Under the pieces are notes generated by a model. The model made no database searches and was not told the DNA's origin. It saw only the letters and a list, made by a program, of their open reading frames with translations. Both the position numbers and the translations under genes were made by a program. This document shows positions 17,262-25,422 of a DNA stretch of 36,922 bases, in pieces. The stretch is from Shackletoniella antarctica (GTDB lineage: Bacteria > Cyanobacteriota > Cyanobacteriia > Phormidesmidales > Phormidesmidaceae), in NCBI GenBank assembly GCA_003241845.1, contig QBMN01000022.1:1-36922 (forward strand), written 5' to 3'. Numbering within the stretch: the first letter of the stretch is position 1; every line of letters begins with the position of its first letter.

Positions 17262-17392
17262 GGGCGGCTCCAAAGGCGGGGAGTAAACGAATCTTTACCA
17301 AAGGTAACGAAAAATGGGTACAGGGTGTTTACTTTTGCGCTATCTAGCTAATTCATCCTTGAGAGAAAAATTCTAGCCATTCCGGCTTCCAT

Positions 17393-17419
17393 AAAAAAGG
17401 ACGCGGCTTAGCCACGTCC
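17393..17419 (-). terminator. Rho-independent terminator of the 17464-17868 gene
   Basis: On the minus strand GGACGTGGC and GCCGCGTCC pair around TAA (one G-T pair) and are followed by six T. It lies about 45 nt past the stop of the gene at 17464-17868. Confidence 0.88.
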
Positions 17420-17463
17420 TCATTGATTCATTGGCAGGGCTTTAGCCCCGAAATAACGACTGA

Positions 17464-17868
17464 CTACTTCTTGATGTCTTTCGCCATTTTGCGGAACATG
17501 TCGAGGTTGGTATCTACCTTGCGGCGATCAGAATTGGCGTCCTGCTTCGCGGCGGGTTGGATCGAAGTCTCGGACGAGGCGATCTTTTGCACGGGCAGCC
17601 CCTGTTCTTGCAGGCGTTTGGCTTCCATAGCAGAAATCTGCCGAATGCTCTCTTTTTCGCCGGTTTCGCCCCGCTTTTTGGCGAAGGTGCGCCGTACGGT
17701 TTTAGAGGAGCGCATGTACTCGATGTTGCCGTAGCTCTTGGCGTCGTCTTCGTTCAAAAAATAAGCCCCCCCGACCTGTTTGATAGTGGGCTGCTGCTGC
17801 CCGGAACGATCTGCTTCTCCAGGGTTCTTAGCTTTGCCGCCAAACAGCCCGCGAATAAATCCAGTCAT
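17464..17868 (-). CDS. Conserved cyanobacterial hypothetical protein
   Basis: 134 residues from ATG 17868, which has GGAGA eight bases upstream; the frame is open for another 70 codons but that part lacks coding character. Begins MTGFIRGLFGGKAKNPGE, a short amphipathic start, then YFLNEDDAKSYGNIEYMRSSKTVRRTFAKKRGE and a charged C-terminal half (RKVDTNLDMFRKMAKDIKK). I recall proteins with the AYFL..DDAK.YGNI.YMR motif in cyanobacteria, with no known role. Soluble and basic overall. It ends in a good terminator and its start faces the Uma2 gene. Confidence 0.75.
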   Translation of the reverse strand: MTGFIRGLFGGKAKNPGEADRSGQQQPTIKQVGGAYFLNEDDAKSYGNIEYMRSSKTVRRTFAKKRGETGEKESIRQISAMEAKRLQEQGLPVQKIASSETSIQPAAKQDANSDRRKVDTNLDMFRKMAKDIKK

Positions 17869-18160
17869 GAAATTCTCCTGCGTCTGGGATAGTAGGGTCG
17901 AATGAGCCCAGCCTGCGGGCAAAGCGCCCTGAGCAGGGCAGATGGCCAGACTGGACTTAGCTGAAGGTTTGTTAATTACTATGTTAACTTTTGTTGGCAG
18001 AAAAATCGGGGGAATTGGCCTAATCCTGGTTTTGCCTGAGGTTGACCGTTTATGAGAGGCATTCCAGAGCGCCCGCACGGGTACTCAGCCTGGTTTGACT
18101 AAAATAGAGATTGTTCTGATGGCCAGACGCTTTAGTCTGGGAGAGGTCTGAGGCAGATTC

Positions 18161-18797
18161 ATGGCCCTGGCAACTAACAATTCCCAACCACACCTGGGTA
18201 CCCGCCTCATGGCAGGTCTACCTAGAGGTGGTGGCCGATCCAGCCTTGCCTGAGGCCAAAAGCTATTACCACAATGGCCGCATGAGGTTTGAGATGTCGC
18301 CTCTAGGAAACCCCCATCCTCGGGATCACGCCCTTGTCATCAGCGCTATTATGCTGGCCGCTGGCCTGCGAAACTTAGATTTAGACGCCCACGACAACTG
18401 CACCTACCGTAGGGAAGGCTGCGACGAGGCCCAGCCCGATGCCTCGTTTTACCTTGGTGACAATGCCAATGTGGTGCCCTGGGATGTCACGATTATCGAC
18501 TTGAACCAATACCCAGCCCCCGATCTGGCAGTTGAAGTGGCCTATTCTTCCTTAGCTGATGACAAGGGTGACAAGCGGCTTTTGTACGAAGTGCTGGGCG
18601 TTAAAGAATATTGGATTGTCGATGTCGCCAATGCGAGGTTAATCACCTTTGCGGTCGAGAATGTAGGCAGTCGTCAAATTCGGCAGTCTCAGGTCTTACC
18701 GGAGCTTTTCCTAGAGCTTCTCGGTGAGGCGCTCCAGCGGAGTCGACACATGAACCATGGGCGAGTCATCACCTGGCTGATCGATCAGCTCGCTTAA
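18161..18797 (+). pseudogene. Uma2-family nuclease-like gene, N-terminus frameshifted
   Basis: The Uma2 (DUF820) family has a PD-(D/E)XK nuclease-like fold and is greatly expanded in cyanobacteria. ATG 18161 has GAGG seven bases upstream and starts MALATNNSQPH, but WVPASWQVYLEVVADPALPEAKSYY, clearly the continuation, lies one frame over from 18195. One extra base (about 18194) or a two-base loss explains it. If GTG 18228 were used, 189 residues would remain, including the core: AQPDASFYLG, PAPDLAVEVAYSSLADDKGDKRLLYEVLGVKEYWIVDV. The catalytic-type Asp, Glu and Lys are present. It may be a recent pseudogene, a sequencing error, or still active from the GTG. Confidence 0.7.
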
Positions 18798-18859
18798 AGC
18801 CTGCCTTGGAACAAGGATTGATCAATGGACAGTAAGTAGCTAAACCGGGGAAAGAAGCC

Positions 18860-19438
18860 ATGACAGCTTTAGGATCGGGCATTCTCACCGCCGCAGATTA
18901 TTTAGTCTATGACGATGGCACCGATACCAGGTATGAGTTGGAAGACGGAGTTTTAATGGCAATGCCGCCTGAGTCGACTGAAAATTGTGACATTGCTCAC
19001 TATCTATTCGCTCAGCTGCTGCGATTCTTTCCAGTTGCTCTGGTTGCCTATAAGGATCTTGAAATCGAAGGGGCCGGGCGTCGGGCCAAATATCGTCTGC
19101 CAGATCTAGCGGTGCATACTGCAGTCTCAAAGGCAGCTCTGTTAGGTCAAGCTCGAAATACCCTGACTCGTGACATGCCGCCGTCAGCTCTGGTGATTGA
19201 GGTAGTTTCCCCTGGCGAAATCAACCGATCACGCGATTACCGCCACAAGCGCACAGAATACGCCGCCAGGGGCATTGCCGAGTATTGGATTGTCGATCCT
19301 GAGCTGCGGCAAATTACGATATGCCAGTGGGTCGATGGTCAGTACGAAGACCGAGTGTTTGGGGGCGATCAGCGGGTCGAGTCGCCTCTCATTCCGACCT
19401 GGCTGCTGACGGCTAAGGGGATTTTTGCCCTGGGGTAA
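18860..19438 (+). CDS. Uma2-family nuclease-like protein
   Basis: 192 residues, usual length. Starts with LTAADYLVYDDGTDTRYELEDGVLMAMPPES; then YRLPDLAVHT, ALVIEVVSPGEINRSRDYRHKRTEYAARGIAEYWIVDPELRQITI, the Asp...Glu-Val...Lys pattern of the PD-(D/E)XK-like core. It belongs to a different branch from the Uma2 gene just upstream (62 nt away), so the two are not a recent duplication. ATG 18860 has GGGGAAAG upstream. The biological role of this family is unsettled. Confidence 0.88.
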   Translation: MTALGSGILTAADYLVYDDGTDTRYELEDGVLMAMPPESTENCDIAHYLFAQLLRFFPVALVAYKDLEIEGAGRRAKYRLPDLAVHTAVSKAALLGQARNTLTRDMPPSALVIEVVSPGEINRSRDYRHKRTEYAARGIAEYWIVDPELRQITICQWVDGQYEDRVFGGDQRVESPLIPTWLLTAKGIFALG

Positions 19439-19495
19439 CCCGTCCAACGGCGGCAAAGTAATAGAGTGGAAGGGAACGTTTCGCCGCCCGATACC

Positions 19496-20146
19496 ATGGC
19501 TACCTCTCCGTCTGCGCCCTTTGCCGCCGCTGTGCCCGCTGATCGCATTCGCTACAACGACCAGGGCCTGGTGCCCGCTATCGTGCAAGATCACCTCGAC
19601 GGCACCGTGCTAATGATGGCCTGGATGAACGCCGAATCGCTGCAAAAAACCCTAAATACGGGCGAAACCTGGTTCTGGAGCCGATCGCGCCAGGAATTTT
19701 GGCATAAAGGGGCAACCTCCGGCCACGTGCAGCGGGTCAAGGCCATTCGCTACGACTGCGACAGCGACGCCCTGCTGGTGACGGTAGAACAACTGGGCGA
19801 TATCGCCTGTCACACGGGCGAGCGCAGCTGCTTTCACCAGGTGGATGACCACAAGGTTGCGCCCCCAGCAGATACGCTATCCCAGGTGTTTGGGGTGATT
19901 TGCGATCGCCGTGACCACCCCAACCCCGACTCCTACACCTGCAAACTGCTGGCTGGGGGAGACAACAAAATTCTCAAAAAAATTGGCGAAGAAGCCGCCG
20001 AAGTGGTGATGGCCTGCAAAGACGATGATGTCGATGCGATCGCCGGCGAAGTCGCCGATCTGCTGTATCACAGCCTAGTCGCCATGGCCCACCATGGGGT
20101 CGATATTAAGGACGTTTACCGGAAGCTTCAGGAAAGGAGAAGGTGA
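19496..20146 (+). CDS. hisIE: Bifunctional HisI/HisE histidine biosynthesis enzyme
   Basis: 216 residues from ATG 19496; a GTG at 19466 in frame would add ten non-conserved residues. The N-terminal cyclohydrolase domain (steps 3 of histidine synthesis) has [48 protein letters not shown] and CHTGERSCF with the zinc ligands. The C-terminal pyrophosphohydrolase domain (step 2) has [29 protein letters not shown] and [12 protein letters not shown]. Fusion of the two is normal in cyanobacteria. The gene converges with rsmG across a short G/C-rich repeat region. Confidence 0.95.
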   Translation: MATSPSAPFAAAVPADRIRYNDQGLVPAIVQDHLDGTVLMMAWMNAESLQKTLNTGETWFWSRSRQEFWHKGATSGHVQRVKAIRYDCDSDALLVTVEQLGDIACHTGERSCFHQVDDHKVAPPADTLSQVFGVICDRRDHPNPDSYTCKLLAGGDNKILKKIGEEAAEVVMACKDDDVDAIAGEVADLLYHSLVAMAHHGVDIKDVYRKLQERRR

Positions 20147-20266
20147 GTGGGCGGGTGGATGGGTTAGTAGGGCAATCCAGCATGCAAGCTGCTCCCGTTA
20201 CCTACTTCACCCACTCACCTACTTCACCCACTCACCTACTTCACCCACTCACCCACCCGCCTACAC
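20143..20266. repeat. Inverted and tandem GGGTGGATG-type repeats between convergent genes
   Basis: Three exact copies of ACCTACTTCACCCACTC at 20200, 20217 and 20234, followed by CACCCACCCGCC. The upstream stretch 20143-20171 (GTGAGTGGGCGGGTGG...) is roughly complementary, so the two could pair in one imperfect stem and end transcripts from both hisIE and rsmG. The repeat runs a few bases into the rsmG stop region. Confidence 0.7.
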
Positions 20267-21010
20267 CAGCGGCGTCTTCGCCGGTATGCCCGGCAATCGG
20301 GGAAACTTGTCGGGGGTGCGCTCTGCTTTGGTCAAAATCACGTTGTGGCGAGTGCCCTGGGTGAGGGGGGTGGTCTGCGATCGCACTTCCACCAGCTGCC
20401 CCCCCAATCGCGGCAAAATGGCCAATAGCCCAGCTTCTTCCGCCGCTGTCCACTGGCCTCGGTAGAGCACGGCTTGCCCACCCAGGCTCAACAGGGGCAG
20501 GGCGTATTCGGCGCAGGTGTTGGCGGGGCCAACGGCGCGCAGCAGAGCCAGGTCGTAGGCTTCCCGATGCAGCGGTTGGTGAGCCACCTGCTCAGCTCGC
20601 TGGGGCAAAAAGCTGACGTTGGCGATCGCCAGCGTTTCGCAGACGGTTTCTAGGAGGGCAATTTTTTTGCGGGTGGCATCTATCAGGGCGATCGCCCAGT
20701 GGGGGAAAACCAGTGCCACGGGCAGACCTGGGAATCCGCCCCCGGTGCCAATATCCACCACCTTAAGGGCCTTGGCAGTGGCGTCTGAATTGCTGAGCCA
20801 GGGTTCTATCCCCTGGAGCGAGTCCCACAGGTGCTTTTCCCAAAAACCTTCTGGGGTGGTGATGCGGGTCAGGTTTACCTGCTGGTTGGCCGCTAAGATC
20901 GCCTCGTACAGCTGCTGAAAGGCCTGCTGCTGGGGGGCGCTGGGCTGCCAGTGCAGGCTGCTCTGCCAGCGATCGCCATAGGTTGACAACACATTCATAT
21001 TGCTCATCAT
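20261..21010 (-). CDS. rsmG: 16S rRNA m7G527 methyltransferase RsmG
   Basis: 249 residues, normal length. RsmG methylates N7 of G527 in 16S rRNA with S-adenosylmethionine; loss gives low-level streptomycin resistance in several bacteria. Motifs: NQQVNLTRITTPEGFWEKHLWDSL, the cofactor loop VVDIGTGGGFPGLPVALVFP, IDATRKKIALLETV and LLRAVGP. Its ATG (21010) overlaps the stop of the upstream ABC ATPase gene by four bases (ATGA), so the two are translated in a coupled way. Confidence 0.96.
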   Translation of the reverse strand: MMSNMNVLSTYGDRWQSSLHWQPSAPQQQAFQQLYEAILAANQQVNLTRITTPEGFWEKHLWDSLQGIEPWLSNSDATAKALKVVDIGTGGGFPGLPVALVFPHWAIALIDATRKKIALLETVCETLAIANVSFLPQRAEQVAHQPLHREAYDLALLRAVGPANTCAEYALPLLSLGGQAVLYRGQWTAAEEAGLLAILPRLGGQLVEVRSQTTPLTQGTRHNVILTKAERTPDKFPRLPGIPAKTPLV

Positions 21011-21663
21011 CCGACCGCCGATGAAAGAGTGGCTCTAGGCACTTGGGTCAGCCTGCCGTGGTCAATTTGCCAGCAGCGATCGGCCAGATCGGCCAACTCG
21101 TCGGCATCATGGGAGACCACCAGCAGGGTCCAGTTTTGCTTGAGCTGTTTCAGCAGGGCAATAATCTGCTGGCGCATTGACCAGTCTAGGCCTGCCGTGG
21201 GCTCATCTAGCAGCAGCAGGTAGGGCTTGCGAATCAGCTGCACCGCCAGGGCCAACCGCCGCTGCTGCCCGCCACTCAGGGCATGGGGAGCTGTTTTTAG
21301 CGGCAGCTGGTCTAGTCCTACGGCCTTCAACGCCTGCTCGATCTGGACGCGGGCCAGCTCTGGGTGCCCCAGGCGCAGTTCTTCGAGCAGACTATGGCCG
21401 CAAAAGTGGCGTTCTGGAAACTGAAACACCAGCCCCGCCAACTGCTGCAATGCCTCTGAGTCTAGGGTTTGCTCTCGCCACTGAATGCTGCCCGATGAGG
21501 GCTGGGCAAACCCTGCCATGAGCTCTAGCAGGGTGCTTTTGCCCGAACCACTGGGGCCATAGATCAAGCCCAGCTGCTGGGGGGCCAATTCCAGAGAGAT
21601 ATCCCTCAAAATAGCCTTTTGGCTCGCAGGCGGATGGTAAGTAAGCTGGCGAAGATAGAGCAT
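21007..21663 (-). CDS. ABC transporter ATP-binding protein
   Basis: 218 residues from ATG 21663 (MLYLRQLTYHPP); an in-frame start at 21696 would add eleven residues of no clear kind. A single ATPase domain with GPSGSGKST, FQFPERHFCG (Q-loop), LSGGQQRRLALAVQLI, LLLLDEPTAGLD and VVSHDADEL. The FPE Q-loop is typical of ECF-type and cobalt/nickel ATPases, and plant ABCI relatives in plastids are similar. No membrane partner gene is adjacent, so the substrate is unknown. It is directly coupled to rsmG, an arrangement that may be chance. Confidence 0.88.
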   Translation of the reverse strand: MLYLRQLTYHPPASQKAILRDISLELAPQQLGLIYGPSGSGKSTLLELMAGFAQPSSGSIQWREQTLDSEALQQLAGLVFQFPERHFCGHSLLEELRLGHPELARVQIEQALKAVGLDQLPLKTAPHALSGGQQRRLALAVQLIRKPYLLLLDEPTAGLDWSMRQQIIALLKQLKQNWTLLVVSHDADELADLADRCWQIDHGRLTQVPRATLSSAVG

Positions 21664-21891
21664 TCCACCCCAGAAATAAGACAGCAAATCATGCATTCGA
21701 GTTCACTCGGTGCCGTTCAACCCTGGCCCTTTCTCCAGTGTGCCCCACGGAATTACCATTGGTAGACCGCGCAGCCTTTTTGCCTAGGGCTAGGCCAGTG
21801 TAGCTTCTGTAACATTACTGCCGCAAACCCCGATTGCATCGGCCACAATTGGGCCATTAGACATCCCACCAGTTGTCATGAGTAACACGCT

Positions 21892-22827
21892 ATGGTCTTT
21901 TATCCTCACCCCACCCCGGCTCGGCTCGGCTCGCGGCTTAAAGCTGTCCTGGCCGGTGCCCTAACAACAGCTTTCCTCGGGCTGGCTCCCATGGCAGCCC
22001 AGGCTGGAGATCCGTTTCGGTCTAACAATCCCCACGACATTGGCGACAAAACTGAGGCGGTATTTAATGCGCTGTTCTATGAAGGCAACTATACTGCTGC
22101 CCAGTCTCTGGTAGGTGAGGCGATCGCCGCCGAACCTGGTGAACCGATGAACTATGCCATTGCCGCCGCGCTGGGTTATCTCAACCAAGATCTCGATAAG
22201 CTGTCTCAGCAGGCGAGTATGACCCAGCAAACCGCCGTTGCCCTCAAGGCCTCTGACCCTCTGCGTGGGCACATGTACAACGCCGTGGGCATCTTCATGG
22301 AGGGTGCCCATGTGCTGCAAACCCAGGGCATCGCTCGGGGCACCCCCACGGCTCTGCGCCTCTTGCAGCGAGTCTTCAGCGAGCTAGACGCGGCGGAGAA
22401 AATTGATCGCAATGACCCAGAGCTGAGCCTACTCAAGGGCTTTATGGATTTGCTGCTGGCGGTTAACCTGCCCTTTGCCAACCCCGATAACGCCATCGCC
22501 CGCCTGCAAAATGGCAGCCCAGACTACCTCTCCTACCGGGGTATTGCCATCGGTATGCGCGATCTAGGGCGCTACAGCGAGGCCCAAAACCAGGTTGATA
22601 AGGCACTGGCCGCCGCTCCCAACAACCCCGACTTGCTCTACCTCAAGGCTCAGATTCTCTTTTTGCAGCAGCAGTATGAAGCCAGCCTGCCTTTTTATCG
22701 GTCGGCGCTGAGCTACGCCGATCAGCTGCCAGCGTCTACGGTGCGGCAGATTGCCTTTGAGGCTTGCCAAGCTGCGGGCACAGCTGGAGAAGTGTGCGCT
22801 GAGCGATCGCGCATCAACGAGCGCTAG
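21892..22827 (+). CDS. Sll0314/Alr1548 family TPR protein
   Basis: 311 residues. Signal peptide (basic start, then VLAGALTTAFLGLAPMAAQA, probable cleavage before GDPFR), so it is exported. The rest is helical with TPR-like repeats: AVFNALFYEGNYTAAQSLVGEAIAAEPGEP, then about 205-285 with AIARLQNGSPDYLSYRGIAIGMRDLGRYSEAQNQVDKALAAAPNNPDLLYLKAQILFLQQQYEASLPFYRSAL split over repeats. The family is cyanobacterial with no known function; TPR folds usually bind proteins. Two cysteines near the C-terminus may form a disulfide. Confidence 0.82.
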   Translation: MVFYPHPTPARLGSRLKAVLAGALTTAFLGLAPMAAQAGDPFRSNNPHDIGDKTEAVFNALFYEGNYTAAQSLVGEAIAAEPGEPMNYAIAAALGYLNQDLDKLSQQASMTQQTAVALKASDPLRGHMYNAVGIFMEGAHVLQTQGIARGTPTALRLLQRVFSELDAAEKIDRNDPELSLLKGFMDLLLAVNLPFANPDNAIARLQNGSPDYLSYRGIAIGMRDLGRYSEAQNQVDKALAAAPNNPDLLYLKAQILFLQQQYEASLPFYRSALSYADQLPASTVRQIAFEACQAAGTAGEVCAERSRINER

Positions 22828-22886
22828 CCGCCGAACCTGCGTGCGGGTTAAGCCCTATGCTGAGTAGTGCAGTGTAGGGCTTTGCT

Positions 22887-23339
22887 ATGCAGATCGAATT
22901 TCGCGAGTGCGATTTCTTTAATCTTTGGATCTGGCTCAAGTTTGAAACCGTGCCCTCATCAAGGGAGCGGCAGTACATTGACGAAGTGTTTTCGTCGTGG
23001 TTTTTCTTGGGCAAACTGGGTGGCTTCAACGCCGAAAATCTTCAGGTGCAAGACACGGGGCTAGATATTAGCTACCTGCCCTACGACCAAAATCAGCTGG
23101 GTGACACCATGCTGTCGGTCATGCACAACATGGGCGAGGTGCAGTACGAAGGACTATGGGCGCGCTGCTGGTTTGACCTGGGCACCAGCGATGCCCTGGC
23201 CCTTGACGTGTTAGTTAATGCCCTAGAGCAGTTTAGCCGCGAGTATGTGGTGGTTGAAACCTGCTACATCGGCGGCGAAAACCCCGACTGGCCGATTCCG
23301 GGCAGCGGTCTCCCCGAGTTCGTCGACGAAGACGCCTAG
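22887..23339 (+). CDS. DUF3531 family protein
   Basis: 150 residues, acidic, no membrane part. Begins MQIEFRECDFFNLWIWLKFE and contains YIDEVFSSWFFLGKLGGFNAENLQVQ, the signature stretch of DUF3531, found in cyanobacteria and plastids. Function unknown. The stop codon overlaps the prs stop codon of the opposite strand (23336-23339). Confidence 0.85.
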   Translation: MQIEFRECDFFNLWIWLKFETVPSSRERQYIDEVFSSWFFLGKLGGFNAENLQVQDTGLDISYLPYDQNQLGDTMLSVMHNMGEVQYEGLWARCWFDLGTSDALALDVLVNALEQFSREYVVVETCYIGGENPDWPIPGSGLPEFVDEDA

Positions 23340-24355
23340 CGAAACATACTGCTGACGGAGCTTTCTTCGTGAATGCGCCAGATGGCTTCGCCCAGCAGGT
23401 TGGCCATAGACAGCACCGTCAGCTGCTCAAACTGTCGGGCCGCCGTCATCGGAATAGTGTTGGTGACAATCACCTCTTCAAACAGACCCGCCGATAGACG
23501 CTCAACCGCCGGGGGCGAGAAAACCGCGTGGGTGGCGCAGGCATAAACCTGGCGGGCACCTTCTTGCTTGAGCAAACGGGCGCCCTCACAAATAGTGCCA
23601 GCGGTATCGATCATGTCGTCTACCAGCACGGCTGTTTTGCCCCGCACGTCACCCACCACGTTCATTACCTCTGCGACATTGTGGGCCTGGCGGCGCTTAT
23701 CAATAATGGCCAGGGGCGCGTCGTTGAGTTTTTTAGCAAAGGCGCGGGCGCGGGCCACGCCGCCCACGTCGGGTGAGACTACCACCAGATCTTCTAGGTT
23801 CTTGCTGGCGATATAGTCAATCAGTACCGGGGTGCCGTAGACATGATCGCAGGGAATATCAAAATAGCCCTGAATCTGGGCTGAGTGCAGGTCGATGGCC
23901 AGCACCCGACTGGCCCCGGCCTTGGTCATCAGGTTGGCCACCAGCTTGGCGGTGATTGACTCGCGCCCGGCGGTTTTGCGATCGGCCCGAGCGTAGCCAT
24001 AGTAGGGAATCACGGCGGTGATTTGTCTCGCTGAAGCCCGGCGGCAGGCGTCGATCATGATCAGCAGCTCCATCAGGTGGTCATTCACCGGATAGCAGGT
24101 GGGCTGAATTAAGTAGACATCGCAGCCGCGAATCGACTCTTGAATTTGGATATAGACCTCGCCGTCGGCGAAGCGCTTGCGCACCATGGGGCCGAGGTCT
24201 AGACCCAGATAGCGGGCTACCTCCCTCGCCAGGTCAACATTGGCTGAGCCCGAGAAGAGCTTGAGGCGACTACTTTCCCCGAACTGTGACAGCGGCGGCG
24301 GTTGAATTGGCAAAGTGGCAGAACGGATCACAGCAAGCCCCCTGAGCATGTTCAC
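23336..24355 (-). CDS. prs: Ribose-phosphate pyrophosphokinase
   Basis: 339 residues. It makes PRPP from ribose 5-phosphate and ATP for nucleotides, histidine and tryptophan. Motifs: LKLFSGSANVDLAREVARYLG, RFADGEVYIQIQESIRGCDVY, YYGYARADRKTAGRESITAKLVA, LHSAQIQGYFDIPCDH, VVSPDVGGVARARAFAKKL and the PRPP loop VLVDDMIDTAGTI. The first 25 residues are an N-terminal extension seen in cyanobacterial versions. The C-terminal end overlaps DUF3531 by four bases on the opposite strand. Confidence 0.97.
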   Translation of the reverse strand: MNMLRGLAVIRSATLPIQPPPLSQFGESSRLKLFSGSANVDLAREVARYLGLDLGPMVRKRFADGEVYIQIQESIRGCDVYLIQPTCYPVNDHLMELLIMIDACRRASARQITAVIPYYGYARADRKTAGRESITAKLVANLMTKAGASRVLAIDLHSAQIQGYFDIPCDHVYGTPVLIDYIASKNLEDLVVVSPDVGGVARARAFAKKLNDAPLAIIDKRRQAHNVAEVMNVVGDVRGKTAVLVDDMIDTAGTICEGARLLKQEGARQVYACATHAVFSPPAVERLSAGLFEEVIVTNTIPMTAARQFEQLTVLSMANLLGEAIWRIHEESSVSSMFR

Positions 24356-24417
24356 CTAGGAAATCCTAGCATTCCAGATTGAAAAGCTTTTGAGCATTTA
24401 TCCTTAAAAGAACGGAA

Positions 24418-24531
24418 ATGTCTGAACAATACTTGGTTCAGTGCGGTTATGACGACGTGACTGGCCAGCGGCTAGTCTTTTCCCAAGATCCAGATCGGCT
24501 TCCCGTTGAGCTTTATGAGCAAGTGAGATAG
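24418..24531 (+). CDS. Possible micro-ORF of 37 residues
   Basis: ATG 24418 follows AACGGAA and gives a 37-residue frame, starting MSEQYLVQCGYDDVTGQRLV and ending PVELYEQVR. It lies between the divergent prs gene and the convergent DUF3067 gene. The text looks like real protein (charged, balanced), but no family is recognised and the length is marginal. It is followed by a 15-nt tandem repeat (24534-24570). It might be the start of a lost longer gene. Confidence 0.3.
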   Translation: MSEQYLVQCGYDDVTGQRLVFSQDPDRLPVELYEQVR

Positions 24532-24533
24532 AT

Positions 24534-24570
24534 CGCTGTGGAGTAGGGCGCTGTGGAGTAGGGCGCTGTG
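24534..24570. repeat. 15-nt tandem repeat, 2.5 copies
   Basis: CGCTGTGGAGTAGGG at 24534-24548 and 24549-24563, followed by CGCTGTG (24564-24570). It begins 3 nt after the micro-ORF stop. Confidence 0.85.
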
Positions 24571-24607
24571 GAACAGCTCTCATCCCTGAACTGGGGTGGG
24601 AAGATAG

Positions 24608-24925
24608 CTAAAATTCGTCGGTTAGCCACTCTAGGGCGCGATCGCCCAGGGGCAGCGCAATACTGACGGCTTTGCCCAGTCGGGGTCGATCGCGGGTTTC
24701 GTTGATGCATTGTTTTATGTAGTCAACCTGCCCCCACTCGTTGAGGTACAGCAATACCTGGTCGAGGTGGGCCAGATACTCGGCTTCACTAAGCGGGAAC
24801 GACACCTGCTCTAGGTAACGCCACATCACCTGGAGAAAAATTTTGCCCTGGGCGCGGCGCAGCTGAATATCAAAGGAGTAGCCCCATTTGTCTATCAATA
24901 AGCTCTGTAAATCTGCCCCGGTCAT
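24608..24925 (-). CDS. DUF3067 family protein
   Basis: 105 residues from ATG 24925, preceded on the minus strand by GAGAGG at good spacing; the frame extends upstream to 25045 but that part has no family match and looks non-coding. Signature: LLIDKWGYSFDIQLRRAQGKIFLQVMWRYLEQVSFPLSEAEYLAHLD, then RPRLGKAVSIALPLG. DUF3067 is widespread in cyanobacteria and plastids, with no known role; soluble, helical. Confidence 0.88.
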   Translation of the reverse strand: MTGADLQSLLIDKWGYSFDIQLRRAQGKIFLQVMWRYLEQVSFPLSEAEYLAHLDQVLLYLNEWGQVDYIKQCINETRDRPRLGKAVSIALPLGDRALEWLTDEF

Positions 24926-25422
24926 GGCTTTACCTCTCACCCTGCGATCGCCGTTATTCAAGTCCAACTCGGGATCTGGATTTGAATAAGGCTGCACACA
25001 CATTTCTTTACCATATGCCCTATCACCCCAGTCCAGCTTGGCCATGGTTACAGGGGTTAAAAATCAGGAAAATGAGCCAAAATACCCTAAAAATTTGGGA
25101 ATAAATTTCTTTTTAGCCCCTGATTCTCCGCTAAAGCTTCCCTATATCCGCTATGTTCCGCTTTCGAGTGACTGGAGTGGGCCTGTCCGCAGGCATCTAT
25201 GCTCGTTAATCTTTGGTAACAATCCCCAGAGAACAGCAGGTGCAATAATACGATTGATAAAGCTAAAAAGCGTGGTTGGCGACATTGGAGTTGATCTAGT
25301 GGGTTCCTCGCTGAGGGTTTGCCTAGTCAATGGAAGGGCTGTATGCCACATTCTCCACGACCAGGTCGATCTGCCGCCGTTGATAGCTACTACTCGTTCG
25401 AACAGGTATACCAGTCTGGATT
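24926..25422. other. Long upstream region of petC
   Basis: 497 nt, more AT-rich than the neighbouring genes. A 139-residue frame (25038-25457) runs through it into petC but has no family likeness. It must hold the petC promoter and the DUF3067 promoter (divergent). I cannot point to firm -35 and -10 boxes. Confidence 0.5.

Noticed and set aside
17869-18078. 70-residue N-terminal extension of the 17464 gene
   Set aside because: ATG 17868 has a strong ribosome site; the upstream part has no coding character.
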